Shown: positions 1 through 6,853, counted from the stretch's first letter. The stretch: 11,565 nucleotides of DNA from JBFWRI01 sp050248995 (GCA_050248995.1 JBFWRI010000039.1:1-11565); one strand, 5' to 3'. The notes: generated from the letters alone by a model not told the origin. Made by a program: numbers and translations.

Positions 1-1
1 C

Positions 2-241
2 ACGGTGGACAGCGATTGTCCGATGCATAAAAAGCAAGAAGAGAAAAAGATCGATACGTCAGATAAACCTTGCTGCAATAGTGCATCTTGCAAAGTTCCT
101 CAAACATCATTTCTCAACAACGGCCAACTACCAACACCTTTTACCTACAATCTCGCGGCCTATAACGCATCTGATGATGCGTATATCGCTTTTAGAGGCC
201 CCGATCTCGTTACCCCACCTCCCAAGTCCAACCTCGCATAA
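2..241 (+). CDS. C-terminal part of a Cys-rich small protein of a metal-resistance cluster (5' end outside window)
   Basis: The reading frame is open to the left edge of the window, so this is most likely the C-terminal part of a longer protein. A GTG at position 5 is the first possible start inside the window, but no ribosome binding site can be seen for it. The visible 78 residues have Cys-rich motifs (DCPMH, then CC and C-x4-C spacing in CCNSASC) followed by a Pro-rich tail ending PPPKSNLA. I recall small secreted Cys/His-rich proteins of this general shape beside copper or mercury genes in alphaproteobacteria. The genes downstream (MerP-like and MerT-like) fit that setting. A direct role in metal binding is inference. 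It ends 34 bases before the next gene, on the same strand. Confidence 0.55.
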   Translation, partial: TVDSDCPMHKKQEEKKIDTSDKPCCNSASCKVPQTSFLNNGQLPTPFTYNLAAYNASDDAYIAFRGPDLVTPPPKSNLA

Positions 242-275
242 GTTGTTTGTTTAACACTTAGCGAGGAGGAAACAC

Positions 276-932
276 GTGTTTCACCTTACATGCCGCATAG
301 CCATGGCGCTTGCCTTGGTCTGTGCATTAGGAAGTGGCTCCGCAGAAGCGCGGCCCATCTCCTACGTTGGCGGTACTATGCTGATGCTTGAAAATGATAG
401 CAGCAGACATGCCGTTGATGTTGGCCATACCTTCACCCGCAACTTTGCGGCGGGGGTATTAGCCGAACATTGGCGTGAGGAAGATTGGACGTTCGGCGGC
501 GTACAGGCCAGTTATTTGGTCAAACGCTGGAACTTCCCTGAAGCCCAGGCCAACATCTACCTGAATGGAGGCGCTGGCGTTGCTCATAGCGATGCCGGAG
601 CCTTTGACAATAGAAACGACCCTGCGGGTTTCATCGGCATCATGGCCGATGCCGAAGATCGCCGTTTCTATGTCAGCTATAAGAACCGCTATACAAACGC
701 TGGTGAGATTGCCGAGTTCTTCGACCAATCCGCCCGCGTGGGGGTTACCCCGTATATCGGCGATTATGGCGACGTCCATACATGGCTGATGTTCCAAGTC
801 GATCACCGCCCTTGGTCACAAGACCAGTACGTTGCCACACCGCTTGTGCGGTTCTTTTGGCACGACTATCTGGCCGAAGTGGGTTGGAGCGATGACGACC
901 AGTTCTTGTTCAACTTAACAGTTACCTACTAA
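276..932 (+). CDS. Secreted, outer-membrane beta-barrel-like protein of unknown function
   Basis: The start is GTG at 276, preceded by an excellent Shine-Dalgarno (AGGAGGA, 264-270). The 218-residue product begins with a signal peptide: a short basic start, a hydrophobic core around residues 8-20 and likely cleavage after SAEA near residue 25. The rest alternates polar and aromatic/hydrophobic residues (for example FGGVQASYLV, FYVSYKNRY, YLAEVGWS, FLFNLTVTY) and ends in an aromatic residue, as outer-membrane barrel proteins do. No long hydrophobic helix follows the signal peptide. I do not recognise a named family. Its position directly before a MerP-like and a MerT-like gene, with only 11 bases to the next start, suggests one transcript and a role in metal handling at the outer membrane, which is inference. 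A PagL-type lipid A deacylase was considered, but no clear catalytic pattern was seen. Confidence 0.75.
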   Translation: MFHLTCRIAMALALVCALGSGSAEARPISYVGGTMLMLENDSSRHAVDVGHTFTRNFAAGVLAEHWREEDWTFGGVQASYLVKRWNFPEAQANIYLNGGAGVAHSDAGAFDNRNDPAGFIGIMADAEDRRFYVSYKNRYTNAGEIAEFFDQSARVGVTPYIGDYGDVHTWLMFQVDHRPWSQDQYVATPLVRFFWHDYLAEVGWSDDDQFLFNLTVTY

Positions 933-943
933 GGAGAAGTATC

Positions 944-1249
944 ATGATGAAGTATGCAATCGTATTGGCTTTGGCCGCAACTCTAGCTACCCCCGCAATG
1001 GCCGCTGAAACCTGCAAAGAGGAAATGGTGACTGTTAAAGTCTCCGGCCTTATTTGCGACTTCTGCGCCCGTTCGGTGGAAAAGACTTTCACCGACAAGT
1101 ATGGTGTCAGCAAAGCGCATGTTGATTTGGATAAAGGGGAAGTCCACCTGATGGTGGGCAATCCTGCATCCTTGCCAGACAGCAAAATCAACGAATTGAT
1201 GAAGGACGCGGGTTATGATGTAACAGGCATCAACCGCGCTTGCTCGTGA
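944..1249 (+). CDS. Periplasmic heavy-metal-associated (HMA) domain protein, MerP-like
   Basis: The product is 101 residues: a signal peptide with likely cleavage after AMA near residue 20, then one HMA domain. The metal-binding motif is GLICDFCA, with Cys38 and Cys41 in the C-x-x-C arrangement that binds Hg(II), Cu(I) or similar soft metals in this family. The conserved late 'DAGYDV' stretch of HMA folds is present near residue 88. Two more cysteines, Cys24 and Cys100, lie at the ends of the mature protein and could form a disulfide. ATG 944 is chosen over ATG 947 because AAGGAGAAG (931-939) is well spaced for either, so the choice is uncertain by one codon. The ribosome binding site overlaps the stop codon of the barrel gene, and the 3' end overlaps the next start, indicating a tight operon. 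MerP family proteins pass metal to an inner-membrane partner, here probably the next gene. Confidence 0.85.
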   Translation: MMKYAIVLALAATLATPAMAAETCKEEMVTVKVSGLICDFCARSVEKTFTDKYGVSKAHVDLDKGEVHLMVGNPASLPDSKINELMKDAGYDVTGINRACS

Positions 1250-1638
1250 GCAGGTCTAAGGCAGTAAGCTGGCGCGATACGGTCGCGCCAGCCCTTAGCC
1301 TCTTTACCTCAATGGGAACGCTGGTCTGCTGTGCATTACCGGCCTTGCTGGTAACGCTTGGTGCTGGCGCAACCCTTATCGGCCTTGTCGGCACTGTGCC
1401 ATGGCTTATTACCCTGTCACGCTATAAGGAAATAACCTTTAGTGTGGCAGCGGTTATGCTGATTATCGCGGGTATCATGCAGTGGCGGGCGCGTCATGCG
1501 CCTTGTCCGGTTGATCCTGTGGCAGCCAAAGCCTGCACACGCCTGCGACGCTTCAGCCTTTGGGTGTATGGGGTATCTGTTGTCCTGTACCTAACAGGAG
1601 CGTTCTTCGCGTTCCTAGCGGCTGATTTACTACTGTGA
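1246..1638 (+). CDS. MerT-like inner-membrane metal transport protein
   Basis: A product of 130 residues starts at GTG 1246, which overlaps the upstream stop as GTGA, a usual sign of translational coupling. A TTG six bases earlier is possible but less convincing. Three to four membrane segments are visible, roughly residues 17-41, 43-58, 63-80 and 105-128. A vicinal Cys28-Cys29 pair lies in the first segment, and a second pair, Cys87 and Cys97, lies in the loop before the last segment. This is the layout of MerT, where the membrane CC pair takes metal from MerP and hands it to the loop pair on the cytoplasmic side. No mercuric reductase is in the window, so the metal could be mercury or another soft metal. 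A MerC-type protein is the main alternative. Confidence 0.7.
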   Translation: MSRSKAVSWRDTVAPALSLFTSMGTLVCCALPALLVTLGAGATLIGLVGTVPWLITLSRYKEITFSVAAVMLIIAGIMQWRARHAPCPVDPVAAKACTRLRRFSLWVYGVSVVLYLTGAFFAFLAADLLL

Positions 1639-1644
1639 TGCGCG

Positions 1645-1676
1645 AGAAGCTGCCTGCTAACCCAGGCAGCTTCTTT
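1645..1676 (+). terminator. Rho-independent terminator of the metal cluster
   Basis: A perfect 11-bp stem (1646-1656 with 1663-1673, GAAGCTGCCTG and its complement) has a 6-base loop, an extra A-T pair, and a short T-rich tail. It begins seven bases after the MerT-like stop codon, so it closes this operon. Confidence 0.85.
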
Positions 1677-1689
1677 AACTTTCTAAGGG

Positions 1690-1713
1690 TGGGGGCACAT
1701 TTGGGGGCACATT
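1690..1713. repeat. Two perfect tandem copies of a 12-mer, candidate integrase arm-type sites
   Basis: The unit TGGGGGCACATT occurs twice without a gap (1690-1701 and 1702-1713). Short tandem TGGGGGCA-type repeats are, as I recall, common next to the attachment sites of phage-like tyrosine recombinases. Here they lie between the metal cluster and an apparently unrelated operon. No integrase gene or duplicated core site is visible in the window. The repeat is seen directly; its role is inference. Confidence 0.5.
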
Positions 1714-1809
1714 CAAAGTTTGATTGTGCAATTCCCGTTTACTATCAGCGCATTATTTGCTAGATATGAGTGCGTCCCTGGCACCACTTCTTTCTTAACC
1801 GCTTTCCTA

Positions 1810-1823
1810 TATAATTGGCCGCT
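1810..1823 (+). promoter_or_regulatory. Candidate -10 box (TATAAT) for a near-leaderless transcript
   Basis: An exact TATAAT lies at 1810-1815. The predicted start point, about seven bases later (around 1822), is almost at the ATG at 1824. No Shine-Dalgarno is present before that ATG. No good -35 box at normal spacing was found, so the call rests on the -10 box and its position. Confidence 0.5.
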
Positions 1824-2864
1824 ATGACTGACCTGTTCCAGCAGGCCATGGATATCTGGCACCAGCATAACGAAGGATGGATCAGCTTTCTGCTTGAGCC
1901 ATCAACGCGCGCGTATGCGTTGTATCTTCTTTCGGCCGCTATTATCGCCGCGCTGGCCTATGTTCTATACAATCGCACCGACGCCACCGGCCGTCGGCAC
2001 ACCTCGTTCCTGTCCTATCTGGTACCGCGCGATGTGTACCTGCACAAATCGCACATGACCGACCTGAAGATATACGCGCTGACGTTCTTTCTGTACCGGC
2101 TGGTGCCGTTCAAGGCCACCCTGATTGCCGTGGCATTCGCTTATTGGACGCTGACGGGGCTGGCAGCGCTGACCGGTATCACCCCCGCGCCCTATGACTG
2201 GTCGACCGGCCCGTTTATCCTGCTGACGTTCGTGCTGTTCCTGATGCAGGATTTCTGCACCTACTGGACACACCGCATCCACCATGAAACGCCTTGGCTA
2301 TGGCCCTTCCACGCCGTGCACCACAGCGCCGAGGTGCTGACGCCGTTCACCCTGTACCGCAAACACCCGGTTTACGACCTGATTAGCGAGCTTATCGAAG
2401 GCGCCGGGCTGGGCACGCTGCAGGGCACTATCCTCTTCTTCTACTTCGGCCAGCTGACGCTATGGCAGATCGCCAGCGTGAACGGCCTGCTGCTGATCTT
2501 TAACGTGCTCGGCAGCAACCTGCGCCATTCGCATATCTGGCTGGATTATGGACGGCATGTCGACCATGTCCTCAGCTCGCCCGCCATGCACCAGGTACAT
2601 CACAGCAGTGCGCTACGCCACTTCAACAAGAACTATGCGGAAGTGTTTTCGCTGTGGGATTGGCTGTTCGGCACGCTGTATGTGCCGCAGGGTCGCGAAG
2701 ACCTTGTATTCGGCATCGCCGACCGGAACGGGAACCCGCAACCACAGCCCTATAACAACCTGCGCGAGGCCATGCTCAAACCCTTTCAGGAATCGGGCAA
2801 GGCCCTGCGCCGCGCGCTTGGCCGCAAGAAAACAAAGAAAGACAGCAAAGAAGCCGCCGCATGA
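1824..2864 (+). CDS. Fatty acid hydroxylase / sterol desaturase family membrane di-iron protein
   Basis: The product is 346 residues from ATG 1824. A TTG three codons upstream is in frame but lies on top of the promoter. The histidine clusters that bind the di-iron centre are clear: HRIHH at 150-154, HAVHH at 163-167, further His at 235, 237, 245 and 248, and HQVHH at 256-260. Membrane segments lie around residues 30-48, 84-118, 129-145 and 200-230. The basic tail (ALGRKKTKKDSK) is probably cytoplasmic. The family inserts hydroxyl groups or double bonds into lipids such as fatty acids, sterols or carotenoids, using O2; the substrate here cannot be told. The stop overlaps the next start as ATGA, so it is translationally coupled to an acyltransferase. 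This suggests that the two enzymes work on one lipid or envelope product. Confidence 0.88.
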   Translation: MTDLFQQAMDIWHQHNEGWISFLLEPSTRAYALYLLSAAIIAALAYVLYNRTDATGRRHTSFLSYLVPRDVYLHKSHMTDLKIYALTFFLYRLVPFKATLIAVAFAYWTLTGLAALTGITPAPYDWSTGPFILLTFVLFLMQDFCTYWTHRIHHETPWLWPFHAVHHSAEVLTPFTLYRKHPVYDLISELIEGAGLGTLQGTILFFYFGQLTLWQIASVNGLLLIFNVLGSNLRHSHIWLDYGRHVDHVLSSPAMHQVHHSSALRHFNKNYAEVFSLWDWLFGTLYVPQGREDLVFGIADRNGNPQPQPYNNLREAMLKPFQESGKALRRALGRKKTKKDSKEAAA

Positions 2865-3922
2865 CACCCGCCTTTTCGCTTTATCTTGATGCCCTGCGGT
2901 TTGGCGCCGCTTTTATTGTGCTGCTGTCGCACTGGGCCTATGCACGTTTCACCGACGGCACCTATTTGTGGCTGCGCGAGTACAACCTTGGCAGCGATGC
3001 GGTGATGATTTTCTTTGTTTTATCCGGGCTGGTTATCAGCTACACGGCGCATAGCAAAGACGAGACCGCGAAAAGCTTCGCGTTCGCGCGGGCAACGCGT
3101 ATTCTTTCCGTCGCCCTGCCCGCTATCCTGCTGACATGGCTGCTGGACAGTGCAGGCAGCGTACTTAACCCCGCCGCGTATGACGGCTGGTGGTATGAGG
3201 GCGATAACTATGCCCAACGTGCGCTGGCTGCCGCCACCTTCACCAACCAGATATGGTTCACCGAACTGCGCCTTGGCAGCAACGGCCCGTATTGGTCGTT
3301 AAGTTATGAAGTCTGGTATTACGTGTTGTTTGGCTTGCTGTTCTTTATGCGCGGGCGCATGCGGTGGGTGCTGTTCGGCGGTCTGCTGGTTGTGCTTGGG
3401 CCACGTATTGCGCTGCTGTTACCAGCGTGGCTGATGGGCGTCGCCGTCGAGCGCGGCCTGCAGATGCCTGTACCGGCAAGAACGGCGCGGCTGATGGCGA
3501 TCATACCGCCTGTTCTTTACATAGCCCTGCTGGCCATCGGTGCGCCAGATGTATTACGCACTATCACACAGGCCCTGCTTGGCGCCGATATGGTGAATGC
3601 ACTGCATTTCTCGGATGAATTCCTGTGGAACAACCTGATTGCCGGTCTTACTGCCATTCACCTGCTGGGCATGGCGAAACTTGATATCCGCTTGCCCGCC
3701 CCCACTTTCATCCGGTGGGCCGCCGGCGGCAGTTTTACGCTGTACCTACTGCATTACCCGCTGCTGCAGTTCTTTGATGCTGCCGTGCCGCTGGCGACGG
3801 GTCCCATGCGTGATACGGTACTGCTTGCCGCGACGATTATCGGGTGCGCACTTGTAGCCGCCGTTACAGAACGCAGGCTTGGAATGCTGCGTGCTTTGCT
3901 GACGAAAATATCAGCTAGATAA
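2861..3922 (+). CDS. OafA/YrhL-type acyltransferase (acyltransferase 3 family), integral membrane
   Basis: The product has 353 residues and about ten hydrophobic segments throughout. The N-terminus shows the family pattern: a first segment ending in a conserved His (VLLSHWAY, His23), then the second segment IFFVLSGLVISY, and then an Arg-rich stretch FARATRIL. Later, YWSLSYEVWYYVLFGLLF matches the usual W-S-L-x-x-E motif. The family moves acyl groups, often acetyl, from the cytoplasm onto sugars or lipids of the envelope. The ATG lies inside the stop of the desaturase-like gene (ATGA), so the pair is a coupled operon. At the 3' end it overlaps the convergent phosphate transporter gene by 8 bases, leaving no room for a terminator between them. 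The acceptor molecule is unknown. Confidence 0.88.
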   Translation: MTPAFSLYLDALRFGAAFIVLLSHWAYARFTDGTYLWLREYNLGSDAVMIFFVLSGLVISYTAHSKDETAKSFAFARATRILSVALPAILLTWLLDSAGSVLNPAAYDGWWYEGDNYAQRALAAATFTNQIWFTELRLGSNGPYWSLSYEVWYYVLFGLLFFMRGRMRWVLFGGLLVVLGPRIALLLPAWLMGVAVERGLQMPVPARTARLMAIIPPVLYIALLAIGAPDVLRTITQALLGADMVNALHFSDEFLWNNLIAGLTAIHLLGMAKLDIRLPAPTFIRWAAGGSFTLYLLHYPLLQFFDAAVPLATGPMRDTVLLAATIIGCALVAAVTERRLGMLRALLTKISAR

Positions 3923-4964
3923 ACTGGTTTATAATCCAGAATGCGGCAGCACCCAGTGCGAACGACGCCGGCAACGTGACCAGCCAGATATAGAATATCT
4001 TGCGAAACAACTGCCAGTTCACCGTACGGTCGTCGGGCCTTACATCTGTTGCCGGGCCGCGCGCGGCACCAACCCCGACAACCGAGCCCGTTGTGGCTAG
4101 CGTCGTTGAAATCGGCATGTGCAGCCATGTGGCAAGACCGATCGACAGCGCAGCCCCGGTTTCGGCAGCAAAGCCATGGCGCGGCTTGATCTTGGTCAGG
4201 CTGAAGCCGACGGTTTTGGTGATGCGCCAGCCGCCGGCCAGCGTGCCCAGCGCGATAAACAGGTAAGCCAGCAGCAACACCCAGTCGGGAATGTGGAAAT
4301 CCTGCCCCGCCATATATCCGCCGGCAAACAGCGCGCCGGCGATGATACCTGCGGTTTTCTGCGCGTCGTTGCCGCCATGCATGAAGCTAAGCAGCGCCGA
4401 GGAACACAGCTGTGCACCCTTGTAAAACGCCAGCCGTTCGCTGTCGGGCTTCCATATCTTGTCCAGCGTGTAATTGATGCTCATCACCACGAATGCCAAC
4501 GCGAAGCCGACAGCCGGGGCGATGATGATGAAGGCCAGCACCTTGATCCAGCCGCTGCTGACAAACGCGTCGAGCATGTTGGCGTCGGTATTGAAAACGA
4601 TGTGGGCGCAAACAGCGCCGGCATAAGCGCCGATTAGTGTGTGCGAACTGCTGGCCGGGATACCGCGCCACCATGTCCACAGATTCCAGATAATCCCGCC
4701 GATAAGGCCGGCGATAATCGCATACGATGTGACATACTGCAGGTCCATCAGGCCCGAGCCGACGGTTTTGGCAACGCCGGTCGAGATGAAGAAGAACGCT
4801 GCAAAGTTGAACACCGCGGCCCAGATAACCGCCTGCCAGTGTTTCAGCACACGCGAGGCGACGATGGTGGCGATGGAATTGGAAGCATCGTGAAAGCCGT
4901 TGATGAAATCGAATACAAGCGCCAGTAAAATCGTGATCAGCGTGATGGTGGCGATATCGAACAT
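3915..4964 (-). CDS. pit: PiT family inorganic phosphate transporter
   Basis: The product is 349 residues and almost wholly membrane-embedded. Both copies of the PiT signature are present: FINGFHDASNSIATIV near the N-terminus (about residues 19-34) and FMHGGNDAQKTAGIIAG in the second half. These inverted repeats carry the Asp/Asn residues that bind phosphate and the coupling cation. The length fits the short bacterial PiT transporters (roughly 330-350 residues) rather than E. coli PitA (about 500), which has a long central loop. The start ATG (complement of 4962-4964) has a good GAAGGA ribosome binding site. The gene follows the PH-domain gene on the same strand after 104 bases, which contain two inverted repeats. 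No PhoU-like (DUF47) partner, which often accompanies this transporter, is beside it. Confidence 0.92.
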   Translation of the reverse strand: MFDIATITLITILLALVFDFINGFHDASNSIATIVASRVLKHWQAVIWAAVFNFAAFFFISTGVAKTVGSGLMDLQYVTSYAIIAGLIGGIIWNLWTWWRGIPASSSHTLIGAYAGAVCAHIVFNTDANMLDAFVSSGWIKVLAFIIIAPAVGFALAFVVMSINYTLDKIWKPDSERLAFYKGAQLCSSALLSFMHGGNDAQKTAGIIAGALFAGGYMAGQDFHIPDWVLLLAYLFIALGTLAGGWRITKTVGFSLTKIKPRHGFAAETGAALSIGLATWLHMPISTTLATTGSVVGVGAARGPATDVRPDDRTVNWQLFRKIFYIWLVTLPASFALGAAAFWIINQFI

Positions 4965-5010
4965 GGCAGTCCTTCAGGGCTGTTGCGCCGACCTTGTGGC
5001 ATGGTTCGCA

Positions 5011-5029
5011 ACGCCCGGCAAGCGGGCGT
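5011..5029. repeat. GC-rich hairpin between the PH-domain gene and pit
   Basis: A perfect 7-bp stem (ACGCCCG with CGGGCGT) has a 5-base loop, in the 104-base gap upstream of pit. No T-run follows on either strand, so it is a poor terminator. It could attenuate or stabilise the transcript; its function is unknown. Confidence 0.5.
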
Positions 5030-5033
5030 GAAT

Positions 5034-5058
5034 GTGAAACAAAAATAAGTTATTTCAC
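5034..5058. repeat. Inverted repeat GTGAAA/TTTCAC upstream of pit
   Basis: A 6-bp inverted repeat (5034-5039 and 5053-5058) flanks a 13-base AT-rich centre. It lies about 70-95 bases upstream of the pit start. It does not match the classical Pho box. It could be an operator or part of a promoter region; support is limited to the symmetry. Confidence 0.3.
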
Positions 5059-5068
5059 GCGCAAAGCG

Positions 5069-5542
5069 TTACGAAACGCGCGTCGTTGTAATCGCGTCGT
5101 ACTGACGGCGGAATTCCAACGGGTCGTGCACGCCGCGAATGGGTGCATGTTCGGTGCCGGTGCCGAAGATCACCAGCGCGCCGAAGTTAAATATGCGACC
5201 AAAGATGCTTTGCGTGATCTTGATGCTTTCAATCTTGGCGAACGGCGTTTCGATGACGTCGCGCATGATAAATCCGATTTTCGCGATGAAACGCTTGCTG
5301 GTAATGGCCAGTTCGGTGCACAGCACGGCGATGGCCGCGCGGATGACGATCATCATGGCCAGCAGGATGAAGACGGCGCCGGTATATTTCATTTCCGCCA
5401 CAGTGGCCATCTGCCACGCACCGTAGGCCAGAAATAGCAGGGCCAGCAGGTAATCGCCCAGAAACGACCACGGCGACACATAGGCGCGGTACAGCACCTG
5501 TTCGTCGTCGGCCAGCACAGTATCCAGATAACCTTTAACCAT
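5069..5542 (-). CDS. Bacterial PH-domain (DUF304/bPH2) membrane protein
   Basis: The product has 157 residues. Two membrane segments (about 27-45 and 53-72) are followed by a small soluble domain. This contains the typical bPH2 pattern: ELAITSKRFIAKIGFI, then DVIETPFAKIESIKITQSIFGRIFNFGALVI, then a final region DPLEFRRQ. Such proteins are common and poorly understood inner-membrane proteins; no enzymatic motif is seen. The N-terminal YLDTVLADDEQVLYRAYVSPWSF also fits this family, in which a short leading stretch precedes the membrane hairpin. The start is 12 bases after the stop of the antiporter gene on the same strand, so the two are surely cotranscribed. The ribosome binding site is only moderate (GGACGGGG). 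A role in supporting the antiporter or the phosphate transporter is possible but is inference from position. Confidence 0.82.
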   Translation of the reverse strand: MVKGYLDTVLADDEQVLYRAYVSPWSFLGDYLLALLFLAYGAWQMATVAEMKYTGAVFILLAMMIVIRAAIAVLCTELAITSKRFIAKIGFIMRDVIETPFAKIESIKITQSIFGRIFNFGALVIFGTGTEHAPIRGVHDPLEFRRQYDAITTTRVS

Positions 5543-5554
5543 CAGAGCCCCGTC

Positions 5555-6853
5555 CTAGTGATCCGCCGCTTTATCTTCGGGCATCTCGCCTGATTTCTTC
5601 AGCGCGTATTCCGTCATAATCGGCCCCATTGTCTCGAGAATGGCCACCGCAGCAAAGATGACCGCCGCCACGCCCTTGCTGAGTTCGGGCAGCAAGTGTT
5701 CGGTGGTTTGCGTCAGGCCGATGGCCATGCCGGCCATGGGCATCAGCATCATCGACAGGTAGCCCACCTGCCGCATGGAAATCTGTAGCAAGCCACCGGC
5801 CAGCGCCATGGCGGCCAGCTTGCCTGCCCAGCGGCATCCCACGAAGGCCAGCGCCAGCAGGCCGTATTCAGCCAGTTCCTTCAGGTGCAGGCTTGCCCCC
5901 GCGATCACGAACAGGATGATGTAGAACACATGGCCATGATCGAACAGGCGGTCGATCAGGTGATCGCGCTTTTCACGCGTTTCATAGCCGCGTTCGTTGA
6001 ACGAGAACAGGCCAAGGCAGAAGATGGTGAACAGCGTCGATACCGCAAACATCTGCGCCAGCCCGATCGCCAGCACAATCATGCCGATGAAAATGGGGAA
6101 CATATTGGCCAGGTCGTCGGATTTAACCAGCATTTGCACGATCTTCGAGGCCAAGCCTGCCAGCACGAACGCCAGCACGGCAGCCCCGGCGAACTGGCGC
6201 AACACCACAAGGAACATATCGGCGATCGATGCTTCCTGCGACACCTGCACCACCATCAGCACCACAAGGAACATCAGGAACGAGGTCAGGTTGTTCAGCG
6301 CCACGATATTCAGCGAGTGATGGGTCAGCTTGCCGCTGGTGCCCAGTTCGCGCGTGACCAGCAGCAGCACGGCCGGGGATGATGATACGCCGATGGCCGC
6401 CGCCAGCGCCGCCGCCGGGGATGACATGCCGAGTGCCGTCAAACCGAAGAACAGCGCGCCGAACGTCAACGCGGCTTCGGCAACGGCGGTATAGAAGGTG
6501 CGCTTGCGGCGGAAGATATCGGCCGGAACGATCAGGCTGGAAATCTTGAAGATGATGATACCCAGCGCGATATCGACCAGAAAGCGCGCCTGCTTCAGCA
6601 TGGTTTCATTGATGATATCGGCCACATGCGGGCCGATCAGCAGCCCGGCCAGGATATAGCCGGTGATGCGGGGCGTATACTTGCCGCGCCGGGCCAGTTC
6701 GCCGCCGATGATGCCACACAGCAGGATAAGCCCGAAAATGATGAAAGAGTTGAACTCGAAGTTCCAGCCGCTATCCAGCAGGGCGGCCGCGTCGGCACCG
6801 GGCCCCATGGCCGACACATCAGGAAGCGTTTCTACAGCTTTTGTTTTTGCCAT
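5555..6853 (-). CDS. Kef/CPA2-type cation:proton antiporter-like protein without C-terminal NAD-binding domain
   Basis: The product has 432 residues. After about 33 non-membrane residues comes a Na+/H+ exchanger domain with about a dozen hydrophobic segments. Family signs are ARRGKYTPRITGYILAGLLIGP (residues 54-75), the discontinuous-helix motif SSSPAVLLLV (157-166) and FVIAGASLHL (315-324). The protein stops after a short polar tail, so it lacks the TrkA-N (KTN) regulatory domain of KefB/KefC. At the position where relatives carry the ion-binding pair QD, ND or DD (KefC FQDIA), this protein reads LNNLT, with Asn187-Asn188. The carboxylate expected there is missing, which may change coupling. 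The start has an AAGGGGG ribosome binding site seven bases or fewer upstream. It heads a minus-strand unit with the PH-domain gene and probably pit, and it is divergent from the gene at 6907. Confidence 0.83.
   Translation of the reverse strand: MAKTKAVETLPDVSAMGPGADAAALLDSGWNFEFNSFIIFGLILLCGIIGGELARRGKYTPRITGYILAGLLIGPHVADIINETMLKQARFLVDIALGIIIFKISSLIVPADIFRRKRTFYTAVAEAALTFGALFFGLTALGMSSPAAALAAAIGVSSSPAVLLLVTRELGTSGKLTHHSLNIVALNNLTSFLMFLVVLMVVQVSQEASIADMFLVVLRQFAGAAVLAFVLAGLASKIVQMLVKSDDLANMFPIFIGMIVLAIGLAQMFAVSTLFTIFCLGLFSFNERGYETREKRDHLIDRLFDHGHVFYIILFVIAGASLHLKELAEYGLLALAFVGCRWAGKLAAMALAGGLLQISMRQVGYLSMMLMPMAGMAIGLTQTTEHLLPELSKGVAAVIFAAVAILETMGPIMTEYALKKSGEMPEDKAADH

Noticed and set aside
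1765..1787. A tRNA 3'-end-like sequence ending GGCACCA as a possible attachment core
   Set aside because: The expected TTCGA loop and the matching stem halves are absent, so it does not form a tRNA arm. The similarity is probably chance.
4119..4637. A 172-codon plus-strand frame inside pit
   Set aside because: It lies wholly opposite the well-supported PiT transporter; its Gln/Arg/His-rich composition is typical of antisense reading of a GC-rich membrane gene.
5011..5029. Hairpin as a terminator of the PH-domain gene
   Set aside because: No T-run follows on the minus strand, so intrinsic termination is not supported.
5885..6382. A 165-codon plus-strand frame rich in His and Gln inside the antiporter gene
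   Set aside because: It is the antisense shadow of the antiporter, with low-complexity composition and no ribosome binding site.
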